Source of the DNA: Paramecium sonneborni
Taxonomy: Eukaryota > Ciliophora > Oligohymenophorea > Peniculida > Parameciidae
Direction: 5' to 3'
Assembly (NCBI GenBank): GCA_905182985.1
Contig: CAJJDN010000011.1
Coordinates: 1-64,000, forward strand
DNA: 64,000 nucleotides
Under the pieces are notes generated by a model. It was not told the DNA's origin and ran no database searches. It saw nothing but the letters and a program-made list of their open reading frames with translations. Positions 1 through 11,579 of the stretch are shown here, piece by piece. Position numbers and translations under genes: made by a program. The number at the start of each line of letters is the position of its first letter. The stretch's first letter is position 1.

Positions 1-1519
1 TCATATGATTATTATTTAATTCTCTATTTGCAATTTCACCACAAGTAAGACATGTGTATTACAAGTTTTGCATTTTTAATGGCAAACTTTAATATAAATT
101 TAAAATCACTTTAGCAACTAATCACATCCTCATTGTCCTAATATTCTCCTGGACAAATGCAACTATTAATAGGATCAAACATACGTAAAGAATTTAAGGG
201 GCAAGTTAAACATTTATCTGATTGAATTTCACATTTATATGAACATTCGTAAATCAATAATTTAGTTATATACAATGCTTTTCCTGGTTCTTCATAATAT
301 CCATCAGCACACATACAAATATTGCCTTATAATGATCTAAAATGAGTATCAAGTGAACAAGCTATTCAAGTATCTGCATTTTTGTTTAAGCATAAGTGAC
401 ATGAAAAATGACATTCTATTCACATATAAATTGAAGAAAATACTTTCACATTGTAATATTCCAATGTCATAATATCCATCTGAACATATACAAGATTAAA
501 AATCTAGATATCTATAATTGTTATCACAAGTCAACAATTTAATAAAAGTGGACAATCGCATGTTAAACAAGATTCACATTCTTGGCAAACTGATTAGAAT
601 CCATCATCAAAAATATGTAAAGATGCACAAACACATTCAAATTAAGTTGCTAATAGATCAGCTGATATTCTAGTTTAAGGACATTGTTAACAAGCATTTT
701 TCATTATTATTTGAACATAATAAACAAGAATAATGGCATACTATTAACCATTACATAAATTAATTACTTTAACATTCAATATTATTAGTAAGATTTCATA
801 ATATGATGTTTTACATAAGCATTCGCCAAAAGTTGTCAAATAACTATTTGAGTCTTCTGAACAAGAAGTAAAATGTGTAGTTTCAAAGTCATTAAGAATT
901 CCACAAGTACAATCACAAACTATAAAATAAATTCGAAAAAATCACCTAATCATATATCACAATCTGAAACATATCGATTTTATCCAGGAATGCAAATTAA
1001 ATAATATTAATTGGTAGTTTCATCAGATACTTAGAAATATGTTTAGCATTACGGATGACATTCTGTATTATTAATAATTATGAATACTTCCACATTTTGA
1101 TCTTTTGATTATAAAATCAGCATATCCTTATTTAAATGGACAAGAATTAGATTTTGAAATTCTATTAGATATGCTTTCATCAACACTTTGAGTATAAATT
1201 ATTTAATTTTAATTTTATAATATATTATGAATTTGAAGGACCTGAACAAGTTAGACAACTAAAATCACAGACTAAAATTTTTATTTAAAATATTACCAAT
1301 ACATATCGAATCATCATTTAAAGGATCATAAGAACCTTCTTAACAAATACATTCTTTATTCACTAAAATTCTATTGAAACCTGGTTTACATAAAGTACAT
1401 TTATTAAAATCTTCCATTTCACATTCACTACAAGAACCATCTGCACAAGGTTTATAAATTTCAAGTACCAAGCCATATAAAATTTTATAAATCAACATAT
1501 TTCCAAATAAAAATTTCAT
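1..1519 (-). CDS. Cysteine-rich (furin/EGF-like repeat) surface protein, 3' part off the left edge
   Basis: With TAA/TAG read as Gln, the minus strand from the ATG at 1519 gives repeated Cys-rich modules such as CDFSCLTCSGP and CGKCHPQC, typical of furin-like/growth-factor-receptor Cys-rich domains that ciliates use in large surface proteins. Reading requires several about 25-bp introns (clear ones: 1272-1296, and one splicing to give CGKCHPQC), and these tend to sit just before a Cys module. No TM segment is visible before the window ends. Some junctions need GTG-start introns or a longer intron (a 41-nt one near 930-970), so partial decay is possible. The N-terminus shows a short hydrophobic stretch but no convincing signal peptide. 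The family is recognised; the exact orthologue is not. Confidence 0.6.
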
Positions 1520-2104
1520 CCAATATTTAATCTATTATCACATTTTTTTTAAAATATATTATCTTTAAATATATGTTCAAATGATCCTATTGAAAAATAG
1601 GGAATTCAAAACCCTTCCCTGCAGGATGAAATCTCAGCTTTATGCCCCAACCATATAATTGGCGAGCCAGTATATAAGCCAGTTTATATGCCAGTTTATA
1701 AGTCAGTATATTTGACCAACCCTGTCCCCTTGAACTTCCTTTATTTTTTTTTTAACCCTATATTTTCTATATTCCTAGTTTGTATTTTCATTTTTTTCTT
1801 TAACTTTTGTTATTTATCCCTTTTGATTGTTAGAAATTTAATTTTTTGATGAAAATTACTTTTTGATTTTTCAATTTTATATATCCCTGAGTTTTTTCAA
1901 ATTAATTTTTTATGTTTCAAATAAAATATTGTCAAACATCGTTGGTTAATTCGCCCATAAAAAAATTAAAAACTAAATTCAAAAACGAGGTTAAACAACT
2001 CTAAATAATATAAAAAAAAGCCAAACTTTGAATCACTATTTGGTTTTCAATTCCTAGACATTCTAGTAAATAAGTTGAGTTCATTAAAGAAATTAAATCA
2101 GAGA
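1520..2104. other. Intergenic region with a relatively GC-rich block
   Basis: There is no convincing gene. The stretch about 1590-1735 is clearly richer in G and C than its surroundings and contains the 12-bp tandem repeat listed separately; the rest is T/A-rich low complexity. I looked for a tRNA in the GC-richer block and could not form a cloverleaf. Confidence 0.5.
1666..1713. repeat. 12-bp tandem repeat, four imperfect units
   Basis: Four consecutive units close to gccagtttataa lie at 1666-1677, 1678-1689, 1690-1701 and 1702-1713. Being a multiple of three, the array is open in frames, and one plus-strand frame would read a repeating P-V-Y-K/M tetrapeptide, but no start codon or gene context supports translation. 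Confidence 0.8.
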
Positions 2105-2452
2105 ATGGTTTATTTATATGCTACTTCTGTACGTTCTTATAAAAATACAATCCATGAATGTTCACTTAATGAGTATGAGAATAAATTAATTACTTTTGGT
2201 AAAGATTCTAGTAAATATAAATAATTAGAAAAAAACATAATAAATAATAATGTAATGGATTGTACAATTGAATAGGAGTAGTTTAGTTCCCTAATATCTT
2301 CAAATAGAAACCTAAGAATTAAATTATTTAAGTAATCTCCTTATTTGGCTTATTAAGATTGAGAATTCTTAATATTTTAGGATGCAAATTCAAAAGAATT
2401 ATAACATTTATTTAATGACTATTCAATAATTAATAAATTTTTTTCACTTTGA
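2105..2452 (+). pseudogene. WD40-like fragment interrupted by an in-frame TGA
   Basis: From the ATG at 2105 the ciliate-code ORF runs 85 codons to a TGA at 2360-2362, and the same frame stays coding-like (EFLIFQDANSKEL) to a second TGA at 2450-2452. The text HECSLNEYENKLITFGKD resembles the last blade of Paramecium WD40 proteins, where C-x-LN-x-x-x-N-x-x-I-x-x-G-x-D is common. A complete propeller is missing, so this looks like the 3' remnant of a WD40 gene. A very short real gene, or a TGG to TGA sequencing error at 2360, cannot be excluded. The WD40 match is weak. Confidence 0.35.
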
Positions 2453-2645
2453 ATTTTAAGATATGAAAATTTCAATAATATCTTATCAAAACTGCCTTTT
2501 AAATACATTAAGACAAAATGAATTCAGCATTCAGCCAATATTTGAATCTAAATAATTAGAAACTATAAAAAAATTATGATAATCTGTATGCTATTAAAAT
2601 CTAAAAATCAAAGCAAAAATTTATTCATTAAAAAAAATAAAATTA

Positions 2646-3068
2646 ATGACAAAAACAATCTTGATATTAACTCTTTGTGTTTTTTTGACATCAGCTAATC
2701 AATAACTTTCCAATTTTATCAACAATTTCCTAAAAATTGAGGTAGGAGGCACAACTGAAACTGTCTTAGCCTCATGTTTTACAGATAAAATTGGTTATAA
2801 AGATAATGATCTCTATGCCGGAATTTATTATGCAGAATTATCAAAAGATTACAAAGCAAAGGATTTTAGTGCCCTTGGAAACCTACCTTACAAATACAAG
2901 CTTAGAATAACATATAATGGAAAATCAATTATTGCAGAGAAAGGTGACGTAGGTGCAGGTGGTCCCTCCCATCCTAAAATTGATATCCATGTTAAAGCCC
3001 TTCAAGCCCTAGGATTAACAAATTGTAATAACTTTTTAACTAATGTCTAAATTGAATTCATAGGTTGA
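2646..3068 (+). CDS. Small secreted double-psi beta-barrel (RlpA/expansin-like) protein
   Basis: This intronless ORF of 140 codons begins with a clear signal peptide (MTKTILILTLCVFLTSA). The mature part contains LASCFTDK and, near the C-terminus, KGDVGAGGPSHPKIDIH followed by ALQALGL. This matches the RlpA/expansin double-psi beta-barrel pattern, where a glycine-rich turn is followed by ID(L/I)-x3-A-x2-x-LG. Members bind or cleave polysaccharide outside the cell, but small eukaryotic relatives may be plain binding proteins. The gene is richer in G and C than its neighbours, as is common for highly expressed Paramecium genes. The family call rests on the C-terminal motif only. Confidence 0.55.
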
Positions 3069-3398
3069 TATGACATCATTAATAAATTACATTTCATAAA
3101 AATTAATAAAAAATGTATCTTATATTATATATAAAATTTTAAATTATTATTTGACAATGTATTTGGAGTGCCTATTTTCAAATTTAGCAAAATAAAATCT
3201 CATACAATATTAATGATTAAGATAAACGAAAAATTTAAGTGATTTCTAGAAATAAATGCTCATTTGTTATCTTTAAACAAAATAAAAGAAATTATAGTTT
3301 CTAATTTTTTGATTAGGTTGTTTTCAAGATACAAGGACCTCTTAGATAAATAATTATATAATTTGTTTTTCAGATTTCCCTTTATTATTAATATAATT
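3069..3398. other. Intergenic, nothing recognised
   Basis: AT-rich spacer between two plus-strand genes for secretory-pathway proteins. No ORF longer than a few codons with coding character was seen in the ciliate code. Confidence 0.5.
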
Positions 3399-4179
3399 AT
3401 GAATTTAATAATTGTGTTTTTATTTGCGGTAGCATATTGTTATCCAATTGTCGTCACGAATACAGACTTAAGTTCTAATGATCTATTTATTAATTAAACA
3501 GATCTGCTCAATAAAATTAGATAGCAAGTATAATAATAAATTTTGATTTAAGTAGGAAAATAAAAAGGTTGTCTTGATAAATATACAGACTTCTCATTAA
3601 GATAATGAAATATTTTAAAGCAAGCTACTTAAAAAGATAGAGAATTTAAAGACATTTAAAAAATTACTAAAATCTAAATCCACTTTCGTTTCCCCATTTG
3701 TAGATTATTCTCCAATCTAATTTATTCAAGGACTATAAAAGGATAATCTAGTAATATAAATAATATATAAAAGATTGAAGTTTAAAACATCCCAATGAAC
3801 TTTTAAAATCTGAAGGGATTAGAAAAATTTTCTTAACAACAAGATGTAATCTTAGTTGTATTATTTTCCAAAATATCTTCAAATGTTAAGGTATTAGAAG
3901 AAATAACTGAAACTTAAGAAGTATTTATTATATTTCTAATATAATAGCCTTCCGAATAAATTGTAGCTGTTGAATTATCAGATGAGTTGGAGCCTCCAGA
4001 AAATACAGTATAAATTATGAATAATTAAGATTTACACCATCACTTCAAATGAATTAACAGGATACATTGTCTTTTTTGTTTCAATATTTGCTTTATGGAT
4101 AGCTGTTTAATGTAACGGAGCAATTTAAACTCCTGAGAGATTTTCAAAATAAAATTATTACATAGGAAAAGAAAGTTGA
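3399..4179 (+). CDS. VOA1/Ac45-like single-pass membrane protein (putative V-ATPase assembly or accessory subunit)
   Basis: The ATG at 3399 starts a signal peptide (MNLIIVFLFAVAYCYP). Three short introns (3528-3555; a 23-bp one near 3743; a 22-bp one near 4010) restore one frame ending at TGA 4177-4179, giving about 235 aa. The C-terminus is diagnostic: TSNELTGYIVFFVS leads into one TM helix, then GAIQTPERF and a final YIGKES, the arrangement of the VOA1/Ac45 transmembrane region (IQTP-x2-F then x-GKE). In that family the luminal domain and single TM helix associate with the Vo sector of the V-ATPase. The luminal part is divergent and Lys/Gln-rich. Two of the inferred introns end in AAG rather than TAG. 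Confidence 0.55.
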
Positions 4180-4878
4180 TTAATTTTATATGTTTAAATG
4201 GAAAGCATTCATGTCATTTCTAAATATTTTTCTATAGATCTTTTGTTTTTTAAGCCAAAACTAAAGGATTAGTTGTAAACCCCACATTTGCATGATTTCC
4301 ATACGTACTGCTAGTTTTGTATTGAACTTTTTCGGTTCCAAATTGGATAGAGGAAGCATTTGATTTTGGAGTCTTGTAACTTGGCGATGATAAAATATTT
4401 CGTTATGCATTTGGATTGTATCTGCATAAAGGTTTGCTCTTACTTGTAGCAAATACAGGCTAGGTAAACTTAAATTATTCTCTAAAAATTGAAAAATTGA
4501 TTACTATGACAAACTTTCTTTAACTCCTAATTTAACCATTTATTCTGCATAGGTTTTTGATGGTTTTTAAAAACAAGGAACAGCTTTCGGAATCCCATTT
4601 TCTACTTTGACACATGCACAGTCATTAACTCTAGTTTATTAGAAAAAAGGATGAGATTTATCCTTGTCTATTTATTTTTTTTATAATGTTGTTGAAAATA
4701 TATTTTGATTTTGTTCCTGTTTTGAAGTTTGAGGTCTCAATTTTTTTTATTCTTAAGATTATTAAGAATTTTTTGCAGATTAAGGTCGATTTTACAAGTT
4801 TGACTAGTTTTCATTGGATAACATTTATTAGGTGTCTTATTAACTCATTTTATAATAAAATTAATATGAAATTATTAT
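4180..4878. other. Unresolved region with coding-like fragments on the plus strand
   Basis: Fragments on the plus strand look translated, but I could not join them: FVLNFFGSKLDRGSI near 4320-4370, EAFDFGVLQLGDDKIFRYAFG near 4350-4420, and TIYSAQVFDGFQKQGTAFG near 4530-4600, ending at TGA about 4652. TGAs and missing splice signals separate them (for example upstream of 4500), so this is either a decayed gene or one with introns I cannot place. A standard-code minus-strand ORF at 4261-4452 looks like a shadow. From about 4660 to 4878 the sequence is T-rich and empty. Confidence 0.3.
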
Positions 4879-5765
4879 TCATTTTATCCAAAGCGATTTC
4901 AAAGAAAATGTCAATATGGATTAATTCGTTTAGATTCCCCAATCATTAATCAATTTATATAACTAAAAATCAGACAATCTATCATCATTTAATAAAGCAT
5001 TCATATAATAAATCAATTCTTTAGGATTAGTCTAAAAATGATAAAAGATTACTTCGAAATGAAAATGGATAGTAATTATATTTGCTAAATTATTTGATAG
5101 AGTAAATTTTGAATTTGGATGGTCTTCAATGATTACATTTTTAATATTTGTTAGTATTAAATCTATATCATATTTTTAGTGTTTTCTTCCAGCAGGTTTG
5201 AAAGCTCCAGCTAATCTCTAACATTCAGAAATAATTCTTTGTCTAGTTTCTGATTGTTTTTTTAAGTCAAATATATCCTCTGGCAAATGAAAAGGGAGCA
5301 AATTTTCTTTGATAAAAAATTGATCGTTATATCTTAGTTTTTTTTCCACTATTGCACAATTTAAAAAAGGTTTTGCACTTATTTAATTTTATTTTTCTTA
5401 GTCTATCAATTGCTTTAATCTTTGCAAATACTTAGCAAAATCGTAATCTGTTGGAATATATTTGAAAGGTGTAAAATAATTGTTTATCCCTTAAACTTTA
5501 AAAGCAGGTTGGACATTATCCACTACATGAAAGACTTTTTATTTTGAATTATTTAATAAAGCATTTCCTATAAGGAACATTTTTGATTACTTTTAAAATT
5601 TGGCAATTCTCTAAGCTAAGTAAAATTATTGGAATTAAATGCCTCTCGAATTATTTTAATTTCTCTTGTTTAATCAGTATAAAAAGATGAAGAAAATTTT
5701 TCTGGTTGTTCTGTGACGTCTTTTAGTCTTTTCTCTTCAGTTTCTATATTTAAACTGATTTTCAT
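4879..5765 (-). CDS. Conserved-looking hypothetical protein, 287 aa
   Basis: The minus-strand ORF from ATG 5765 to TGA 4879-4881 is restored by one 23-bp intron (5568-5590, GTA...TAG). The protein has no signal peptide or TM segment. Recognisable stretches are VFHVVDNVQPAFKVQG, a region rich in Phe/Tyr (NNYFTPFKYIPTDYDFAKYL) and ECQRLAGAFKPAGRKH. I do not recognise the family. Third-position A/T bias and frame continuity over 280 codons support a real gene. Its start codon is only 16 bp from the start of the divergent gene at 5782, so the two must share a minimal promoter or overlap each other's control sequences. Confidence 0.65.
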
Positions 5766-5781
5766 TTTCTAATTATTAAAA

Positions 5782-6619
5782 ATGTAAAAAGAAAAGAAAA
5801 TCGTCAAAGCAGTATCTTGTTGGATAATTCTTAGAAAAATAATGATGTGGATTAATATATTCTTTTCCTTGGCTGTTATAGGTTTAGGTAATTAATCAAC
5901 TAATTAAAGGAATATACAAGTATTCAGATGGCAATTTTAACAATTTTGCAGATGTGTTCATTCCATTTTATTTGATAGTTTTTGGAATCTTATTAATATT
6001 TGCAGAAGCTGAATGGTTAATCTTAATTAAGCACTTTAAATTTTTAGACAATTATTTTGGAAGGTATTGATGACATAATATATTTAGAGGATTTTATAAT
6101 ATCTTTTTGGGAACAATGCTTCTTAACATCATTAGTATTAATAATGATGGTAATCCTGATAGAAATTTCACTTGGGTGATGGTAGTTATTGTCTCCTCAA
6201 CAATGGCTTTCGTTGGTGTAATGGAGATATTTTTATATATATGGCATTGCGGAGCTAAAAGTGAAAAATATACAAAATATGATGAAAAATAAGAAATACA
6301 ATAAAAATTATTAAAAGAAGAGGATAAGTTGACCTAACAAATTTCCTAAAGTGTGCAAAGCGAAATTGATATAAAATATTCTGCTTCAAAACAACCACAA
6401 AGTTCTATTTAAGATGAATACAAATAAAATTATTCCCTATAATAACAATAATAGCCATTTTAAGATAATAGCAATCCTGCCATGGTTTATACACCAGAGC
6501 AAATCTATAAAATGTAATAAAATCCAGAAGAATATTCAAAATGGCTTAAGTAGTAGCTCTAAATGACAGAATCAAAATTGCCTAGATAAGAATAACTATA
6601 TGGAAATTCATAATTATGA
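5782..6619 (+). CDS. COPI-associated (TVP15-like) multi-pass membrane protein
   Basis: Two introns (5888-5909 ending AAAG; 6064-6087 ending TTTAG) yield a 263-aa protein. It has four hydrophobic helices in the first about 150 residues: WINIFFSLAVIGL; VFIPFYLIVFGILLIFAE; the segment FFGR-RGFYNIFLGTMLL; and TWVMVVIVSSTMAFVGVME. A central F-x-GR-x-x-F-Y-x-x-x-G pattern is typical of the COPI-associated/TVP15 family of Golgi membrane proteins. The C-terminal half is cytosolic, Gln-rich and charged, with Lys-rich coiled-coil character. It overlaps no neighbour, but the next gene on the same strand begins 20 bp downstream. The family call rests on topology plus the GR-FY motif. Confidence 0.6.
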
Positions 6620-6639
6620 ATAATCATATAAATTAAATA

Positions 6640-7724
6640 ATGAATATGAAAGTTTCTGTCTCTGGATATTATTATGAATCTGCTGATAATTAAGTAGATG
6701 CTGATGGCTACAATGACAATTCATCAAAAAAGAGAGAATCTTAAGATAAAGATTAAAAGGGAGAGTTAGAAAGAATTACCTGTACCTTCTAAGAGGCTCT
6801 TTCAAAGTTATATGAGAATTAGAAATTTGAAAAAGCTGTATTTAAAGCTGAAGGTGAATATAAACAAATGATAGATCAACTACTATTACAATGTGAAGTC
6901 CTAAATGATTTAATTAATGGCAGTATTATAGGCTCAAAAGGTATTAAATAATCTATATAGAAATTTCAAGACCTGAAGCCAGTAAGTATCTTAAAGATTT
7001 ATCAGATATTCAAAGTCAACTTGTGATTCTTAAATAATAGATCAAAAAAAAGCCTAAATAAGATAAAAGAAAGCTTCAAAATCAGATAAATTAAATTTCT
7101 TAAGAGACTCCTTAATCAGACAATATTGATATTAACTTATAAATTATAGATGAAAAAGAATTAGAATCATTTTAAAAGCGAATCGATATTCTTAACTAAA
7201 AAATTGGTATGGGTTATGTGAAAAAGAGTAATAATGGAGAGACCTTTTTTATTAGGGGTAGTGAATTATTTAGTGGAAATGAAAAAGTGAATGAAAAAAA
7301 AGATAAACATGATTTTAATATGATTGGGCAATTCACATATCCTATATAAGAAAGTGATCCTTAAAATATTATGGCACATACTTCACTATTAAAAATCTAG
7401 GCAAATCTATTAAGAAATGATGAAGAGATGATCTAGAAACTTATTAAAATTTAAGAATAATAAGAATAACTAAATAAATCTGAGCAGCAACAAGATTTAT
7501 CTAGTTAAGTTTAAGTATTACAAAAAAAACATGAATTTACTTTGAATAGTATAGATGAAATTCCAAAAATACTGAGTAGATTAATTTCTTTAAAGTAATT
7601 GCATTAATAAACTATTTTTTTACCATAATAACTTGAATAAACTTCACAATAGTTAGATTGGATGTTACAAAGTTTAGAGGAAGGATCAGAAATAATTTCA
7701 ATATTAGAAAAATAAATAAAATGA
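6640..7724 (+). CDS. Dynactin subunit 2 (dynamitin, p50)
   Basis: One 20-bp intron (6941-6960) gives a 354-aa, almost wholly coiled-coil protein. The mid-region SFQKRIDILNQKIG matches the dynamitin pattern of a coiled coil ending in I-G, and the C-terminal block DEIPKILSRLISLKQLHQQ followed by repeated Leu/Gln heptads corresponds to the conserved dynamitin tail (P-x-x-x-x-RL-x-x-L-x-x-LH). In dynactin, p50 forms the shoulder that links dynein cargo adaptors to the complex. I chose the ATG at 6640; an upstream in-frame ATG at 6616 overlaps the stop of the preceding gene. Stop TGA is at 7722-7724. Confidence 0.65.
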
Positions 7725-7834
7725 ATTTGAAATATCATATAATGTGCATTGATCTAAATTTGTTATTTTTTTAAAGTCTTTTCTCAAATATATTGAATAA
7801 TAATTTATATAAAAATATCATCAATTGCATTTTA

Positions 7835-10395
7835 ATGGAATACAAATAATTTGTAAAGAATATCTCATTAAATAAAGTTAGCAATCAAGAATAATAGAAC
7901 AAACAGATACTTAACTATAGATTAAAATAATAGGTTGCTTTCTTCAGGTTGCCATCCATTTTTTAAACACACAGAATGTAATAAATAGCGGGAAATTTTT
8001 TAAATTTTGAATGCTGCAAATTAAGATTATATAGGGCCAATCATAATGTAATCTGCAGTGTTGATTTATAATCCTGGGTATAAAATTAAATTTGAATACA
8101 ATTTTAGTTTATAGGCATACCTCTGTTGTTAACAAAATGGGGAATTGAAACTTGAAAATATACCATACCAAGAAGCTTCCCATAGCAAAGCAACTAAATT
8201 TATGATACAAGGCACTGTGAATTAGAAAAAAGCAATTACAGAAAATGATGATGTAGTTTTCAAATTTAATGATGCGAATTATTTAATTTCAGAACTGTCT
8301 TTATTTTGTTCATGGAATGGACCAACAATTTCATAAGATTCAACATGGAAACTTTAAAGAAGTAATTTTCCACCTTTACCAGAATGGTTTTAGCAAAGAC
8401 CATTTATTTCATTAAGTTATTTATAAAGTTCTGACTAATTAACTTAATGTTTAGTTAAATAGAATGAAAGAAAACCAATAGGAAGCCATTCATATTAAAT
8501 TTAATCAATTTATTTGATAGAAGATCTTTTATATGCAATGATGAGTATAGAAGGTTAGTATATAAAAAAAAAAAATGGATCATTTGATTATCTAATTGAG
8601 GGTCATTTAGAATAGAGCACATGTGATCTCTCTCTACAATAAATGGTTTCAAAAATATTGCCTATGTGCTCTTAACATGATTATATTGAAAACTATATAT
8701 AACAAAAAATCAAATTTGAAAATGGATATATTTCTTAAGCTTTTTGTTCAGCAGTAAAGGAATTAATGCAAAAATACTTATTAATGGTTAATTAGCTTGA
8801 TTATGAATTTAATTAAGGAGAAATAACTTTGTAGAAATTTTGGTATTATACATAACCATCAATAAGAATTATTAATTCAATTTATGTTTTAATTTAAAGC
8901 TTGTCTAAACAAATAGGTGGCACTTTGTTGAGTACAATTACAAACTTTATTAACACAAGCACTGATCCTTAAATAGTCGAAGTTTATTCATTTCTACTTT
9001 AAAAATCTTTTATTCCTTATATGAAATAACTTTCTAATTGGATATATTATGGTAGAATAGATGATCCATTTGAAGAATTTTTAGTTGCAGAAAAGAAAAT
9101 TCAAAAATCCTCCATAGAGACTGATTATAAGAATGATTTTTGGGATTAAAGATTTGCACTTAGGAATTCATAGATTCCCAAATTTCTTGAAAAATATTAA
9201 GATATAATTTTAAGGACTGGAAAATATATTAATGTAATTGGATAAAAAGAATCTCCATTCGATAATTATTTAATTAAGAATTAAGGTCATATTGTTTAAA
9301 ATTAAGATTTCACACATTTAGTGTCTTGTTTTGAATGGGCAAATAAAGAAATCATTAATCTATTGTTTTAAAAAGAAAACATTCATAAAAGATTAAAAAC
9401 TATTAAAACTTTCTTTTTATTTGATTCTGGAGATTTTTTTATTCATTTCATTGAAGCAGCTGAATCTGAATTAGCAAAAGATATTAAAGAAATCTCAAAG
9501 GAAAAACTTGAAAGTTTATTTGATCTTGCAGTAAGATCAATGGCTAGTAATGATGCATATAAAGATGATTTAGTGTGTTATATTGATCAATACACTATAA
9601 ATGAATAAATTTATGCGATAAGAAATTTAAGAGGAATTGATATAAATGAAAATAAACCTCCTAGAACTTAAAAATTAAAAGGAATTGAATTGTTCACTTT
9701 AGACATAAAAGTTGAATGGCCTGCAAATCTTATATTTTCTAGGGCCAGCTTGCTAAACTATCAAATATTATTTAGAAGTCTCATGAGTCTAAATTATTTA
9801 TTAAAATAATTAAATGAAGCCTGGGTATTATAAAAATAGCTTAAAGACACAGGATTGCATTAAAAATTTCTTAAATAAAACTTTTTACTTTCAAGAATGT
9901 AGCACTTAATCAAGAATTATGTATTCTCAAATATCATTATTTTTATAGTTATATTATGTATCTTATGATGTAGTTGAAAAAAATTATACAAGTTTAATTT
10001 AAAACTTATAAAATGCAGACAATTTTGAGGAAGTCAAAGAATAACATATGAGATTTTCAGAAAATTGCTTAAAAGAATCTCTAATTATTGATTAAGATTT
10101 TTGGAAAGTATTTAACAAATGCACAAATTTTTGTAGTCAGTTTAGTTCATAAATTCAAAAATAAAATTCATCATTAATGTCATTTTTTACTGATAATTTC
10201 GAGCCTAAAAAGGTTTAAATAAAAGAAAAAATTACAGAATTGGTAACTGGAAAGCAATTTCAAACTTTATATGAAACATTTATCAAGAACTATGATGAAG
10301 CTTATAGAGAACTAATAAAGATAATTAAAACTTAGTAATTATTCTATATATTTTAAGTATATCATAATCAAAAACCTATGTAGTAAGTTTAATGA
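7835..10395 (+). CDS. Gamma-tubulin complex component 2 (GCP2/Spc97 family)
   Basis: An 835-aa protein is encoded with two introns: 7853-7877 (ends AAAG) right after the sixth codon, and 9921-9948. The exon from 7878 to 9920 is a single long frame. GRIP1-like features include EDLLYAMMSIEGQYI near the start of the conserved core, and the C-terminal region contains VEWPANLIFSRASLLNYQ, RMQHLIKNY and LYYVSYDVVEKNY, then HMRFSENCLKE. These match the second GRIP motif of GCP2/GCP3 (P-x-x-x-I-x-x-x-x-x-x-YQ-x-LF and L-x-x-x-x-x-D-V-x-x). GCP2 binds gamma-tubulin and nucleates microtubules at basal bodies. GCP2 is favoured over GCP3 by length and C-terminus, but not certain. Confidence 0.75.
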
Positions 10396-10655
10396 TCAGG
10401 TTAGATTATCAATTTGATTATCTATGATTTGAAATAATTATTTTTTAATCATAATATTAAAGTTAATTATGATCATATAATTTTATGAGTGATTATTTTT
10501 ATTAACATTATCTCTGTAAATAAAAATAAAATAATTAAATTTTGTTTATTAAAAATAACAAATAAAAGACGTCATAATATAACATTTCATTTGGTTTTAC
10601 TATTAATTAAATAAATTAAAGGGAATTAATTCATATAATAATTCAAAAATTAAAA

Positions 10656-11579
10656 ATGTAAAATTAAATTGTGCATGAAAGCATAGAAGAATATAGACGT
10701 TATAACAAAGTTTTAGAGGGGAATAGAAGATATGTGGATAAAAAGTTAGCTTAAGATGAGAACTATTTTAGAAAATTGGCTAAGGGTCAAACACCTAAAT
10801 ATTTATTAATCGGTTGCTCTGATTCAAGAGCCCCTCCAAATGAAATAACAGAAACTGATCCAGGAGATATTTTCATTCATAGAAATATAGCAAATCTAGT
10901 TATTCCTACAGATTTGAATGTAAAAAAAGTTCTATATTTAGATCAACTGTGTGATTTAATATGCCGTGGAACATCTTAAAGTGCATAACATTATTGTGAT
11001 GGGACATACATGTTGTGGTGGCATAAAAGCAGCTATGAAATAAGATTCAGTTGGAGGATTATTAGATTTATGGTTAAACTAAATAAAATTAGTTTATGAA
11101 AAACATTAAGAATTAATCAATTCTTTTATTGATGAAGATGATCAAATAAATTCTTTATGCTGTATGAATGTTAGGGAATAAGTTTTAAATATTTGGAGAA
11201 ATCCCATTATTTAAAAATCTTGGCAAGATGGACATCGTATTTTTATAATTATATGTTTATAGCTGTAATGGTACATGGTTGGTTATTTAGAGTAGAAACT
11301 GGTTTTATTGAGGAATTATCTTTGGAGGATAGCATACCAGATGAAATGTCAAAAATCTTTAAAATCAAATTCAATCCATCAAAACATTAATCTCCTAATT
11401 AACATTAAGAAGAAGAAGGCAATGCTCATTCTCCTATGAGAGCAAGAAGAAGATTTTAAAGAATGCAAAGCAGAATCGAAACAGAAATTCGTCATTTCAC
11501 AATCAATATGTAAAATGTTAATGAAGAAGAAATTGAAAATAAAATAGTTTAAGATATTGAGTAAGATTTACAAGTATGA
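10656..11579 (+). CDS. Beta-class carbonic anhydrase with C-terminal extension
   Basis: Introns 10920-10941 (22 bp) and 11237-11262 (26 bp) restore all family motifs. Zinc and catalytic residues are visible as CSDSRAPP (Cys and Asp/Arg dyad), HRNIAN, then GHTCCGG (His and second Cys ligands) and PVMVHGWLF. The protein (291 aa) is soluble with no signal peptide at the chosen start ([17 protein letters not shown]), and carries an about 70-residue Arg/Glu-rich tail ([15 protein letters not shown]) absent from bacterial enzymes. The enzyme interconverts CO2 and bicarbonate. Both introns interrupt codons inside conserved motifs, so they are among the most secure splice assignments in this window. 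Confidence 0.92.

Noticed and set aside
1600..1680. Possible tRNA in the GC-richer block (minus strand, T-loop-like gggttttgaattccc)
   Set aside because: The stem pairing leaves a 10-nt loop, and no D-arm, anticodon arm or acceptor stem can be formed.
4261..4452. Standard-code minus-strand ORF of 63 codons
   Set aside because: It is a shadow of plus-strand coding-like fragments and has no support in the ciliate code.
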